The translations under genes were made by a program, and so were the position numbers. From NCBI RefSeq assembly GCF_963583255.1, contig NC_084803.1, forward strand, positions 15,201,428 through 15,265,427: DNA of 64,000 bases, read 5' to 3'. The notes under the pieces are model-generated. The model had not been told where the DNA came from. It did not search any database and saw only the letters and a list, made by a program, of their open reading frames with translations. The stretch is from Pyrus communis. Lineage: Eukaryota; Streptophyta; Magnoliopsida; Rosales; Rosaceae. This document shows positions 62,020 through 64,000 of the stretch, in pieces (position 1 is the stretch's first letter; each line of letters begins with the position of its first letter).

Positions 62020-63839
62020 CGGACGAAATTGAAAGAGAAAATAAGGAACTGGTTACATCAGTATTCTACAACACTGGGTTTTCCAGGAAAATGCTTTCTT
62101 TAGCTTCAAAATTTGAACTTTCTCGGGAAAGTGACGGAATTGGAGAAACCCAAGTGGTTAAACTGGAAGAGCAACGGACCTGCGAGAACGAGAAGGGTTT
62201 GGATTTGGATAGAAGATTGAGCGTTTTTTGTCAGAGAAACTGGAAATTGAATAGTAGCTGTACGCCTGTGCCCCTATGTTCCTCTGTCCAACACTTCGAT
62301 TTGTAATATGCCTATGGCTTTTCTAACCCTCATTACATATCACTTGATTAATTAGATTAGATCGCTAATCATATCTAAACTACATATTAACAACGTTTCT
62401 TTGTTAACTAACAGTGGGTATAATGACTATTTAGTTTTTATCACAACAAAAAGTTAAAGCAGTAACGTAATTTCATAAAATAAAATTTTACAAGCGTACA
62501 TGTGATTTTAACATTTCTAATTTTAAAATATTTAAAAAAATCTCTTTCAATTTAAAAAAATTTCAAATGCTTTATATATGGGCATATACTAGTTAACTTT
62601 TGAGTAATGTTATAGATACCACATTTATACCATCTCTCTAGGTAAGGCTACCAACACATGAGAATTTTTTCTTTATCACAAAGATGTACAAATATGGTAA
62701 GAGCAATATTTTTTTTAGAGAATAGTAAGATCAAATTTAGTGATCTAAAATGCAATACAAATAATTTTTCTTGGTTTAGTGTTTCAAATTTCTAATGTGA
62801 ACAAGAATTCCTCTATTTTTTGCTCATTCATTTACATATTCTACACATTTAAATTTGATATTTTAACTTACAGATTTTAACATGTGACAATCGATAAAAC
62901 GACAAAAAATTGCATTGTCATAAACCGCAGAAAAGTTCATTTGTTAACCTTGGGTATCATAACCACCACCTATGGAAAATTCAAGTCAGTTTGCTTCAGG
63001 TATATTTGTTTTGTATTCAAGTTCAGTTGGTTAGCTCATAAAATTGGACAATATGAATCAAACTTTCGGAATACACATACATTTTCTAATAATAGGGTTC
63101 ACAAAATTTCTGCCAAATAAAAGTGTTCCCACTTAACAACGTGAAGCATGATGATTCTAATAATTTAATTGCCAAATTGAGATTTGAAGTCAAATTTAAA
63201 CTACATATTAATTAATGAAGTTCTTCTTGTCAACTAAAATTTCATAAAATTACCATTCTACCCTTTAATCAAAACTGAACATCTCTATTAATTAATGAAA
63301 CATTTTTTGTCAACCAAAAGAGAGTGAAAAGACTACTTAGTCTTCTATCACATAAAAAAATGATGGGCGATAATTTAATTCATAGGTCCAAATTTTACTG
63401 TTTTTTATTGAAGTCTCATTTACGGATGATGTTAAAATACCTCTAATATTAAAAAAAATATATATGAAAACAAAAACCTCCCACTCCCCCCACATTATCT
63501 CTCTCCCTCTCTCCTCATTTTTCTAAAAAAAATGTGTTCATACACACAAAGTGTGTAGACAAATGCTAGTAACATATTAATAGAAATCTTATTGTCAACC
63601 AAAACTTTGTAAATTACCATTCTAACCCTCTAATCAAAACTAAACTTAAATATAAAAAATGGACAGTAATGTAATTACACACAACCAATATTTTACCACT
63701 TTTTAAAACCTCACCTATATGTGACTCTAATATTTCTAATTAAAAAATAAAAATAAATCTCTGACTCCTCTCTCCCACTCCTGCTCCGAAGTTCTCTCTC
63801 ACTCTCTTCCTCTCTCCTTCTATTTAAAATTTAAAAAAA
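62020..63839. other. Upstream of PAT10; intergenic with diffuse repeats
   Basis: Direct repeats of a TTGTCAACCAAAA...ATTACCATTCTA type occur at 63220-63260, 63305-63320 and 63590-63630. GAGAG/CTCTC-rich runs occur at 63480-63520 and 63760-63820. No gene is seen. A 158-codon open frame at 61830-62306 is antisense to PAT10 exon 1 and its leader. Confidence 0.45.
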
Positions 63840-63960
63840 CCACTTAGCACTACTATTTAGTGGTATTCCTCTTCACTTGTAAGTGAGAAGACTTAGGTCT
63901 AATTCTCGCCAAAAGCGAATTTGGATCACATTATTGATAACTCATTATGAGACTTAGTCG
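63840..63960 (+). repeat. Possible tRNA-derived SINE
   Basis: TTAGTGGTATTCCTCTTCAC, a hairpin CTTCACTTGTAAGTGAGAAG, and GGTCTAATTCTCGCC (close to a pol III B box GGTTCGANNCC) appear in tRNA-like order and spacing. The body continues toward the window end. The assignment is tentative because the window cuts off any tail and no duplication can be checked. Confidence 0.4.
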
Positions 63961-64000
63961 ACTCTCCCATCCTTTAGTATGGATAATATCGTTTGGTAAA

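Noticed and set aside
61830..62306. 158-codon open frame on the + strand
   Set aside because: It is antisense to PAT10 exon 1 and its leader, and has no recognisable domain.

Overview
The window is nuclear DNA of a flowering plant. It is AT-rich, has GT-AG introns, and is full of short inverted-repeat elements. A Cassandra-type 5S-bearing LTR and several element families that look like those of apple and pear suggest Rosaceae, probably the Malus/Pyrus group; this is an inference, because no organism-specific marker is present. There are no prokaryotic features.

Layout. (1) Positions 1-30,511 hold an expanded and decaying tandem array of DUF241 (PF03087) genes, all on the + strand. Copy 1 at 2098-2984 is broken by two frameshifts. 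Copy 2 at 12128-13009 is intact. Copy 3 at 16334-17210 is broken by one base. Copy 4 at 26846-26956 is only a 5' stub. Copy 5 at 29579-30511 is intact. The DNA between them is also duplicated, both around the promoters and in blocks of unknown role, and it is littered with MITEs, a probable solo LTR and MULE-like elements. (2) Positions 32,300-36,933 hold two conserved housekeeping genes: an IST1-like ESCRT-III factor (+, 7 exons) and ribosomal protein eS30 (-, 3 exons). They are convergent. (3) Positions 37,566-42,797 are an almost complete PIF/Harbinger transposon with perfect TTA target duplications, a Myb/NAM-associated accessory gene, and a transposase stopped by one nonsense codon. The short element at 360-1112 has the same ends and has captured a host gene fragment. 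(4) Positions 43,663-51,278 are a three-level nest: a MULE-like long-TIR element carrying a piece of SEC23, split by a 6.2-kb non-coding LTR retrotransposon (TSD CAGTC), one LTR of which is split by a solo Cassandra LTR (TSD AAATT). (5) Positions 52,533-62,019 hold two conserved genes in tail-to-tail arrangement: a lysine/histidine transporter-like 8 amino-acid permease (+, 5 exons) and the DHHC palmitoyltransferase PAT10 (-, 11 exons). (6) The last 2 kb is intergenic DNA with simple repeats and a possible SINE.

The functional genes are unrelated to one another and do not form an operon or pathway. The main interest lies in transposable-element biology: a probable parent and non-autonomous derivative in one window, two gene-capture events, a datable insertion stack, and a hAT insertion whose empty site survives in a neighbouring duplicate. 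The DUF241 array adds intact, one-base-broken and stub copies side by side. I found no convincing new biological system beyond these.
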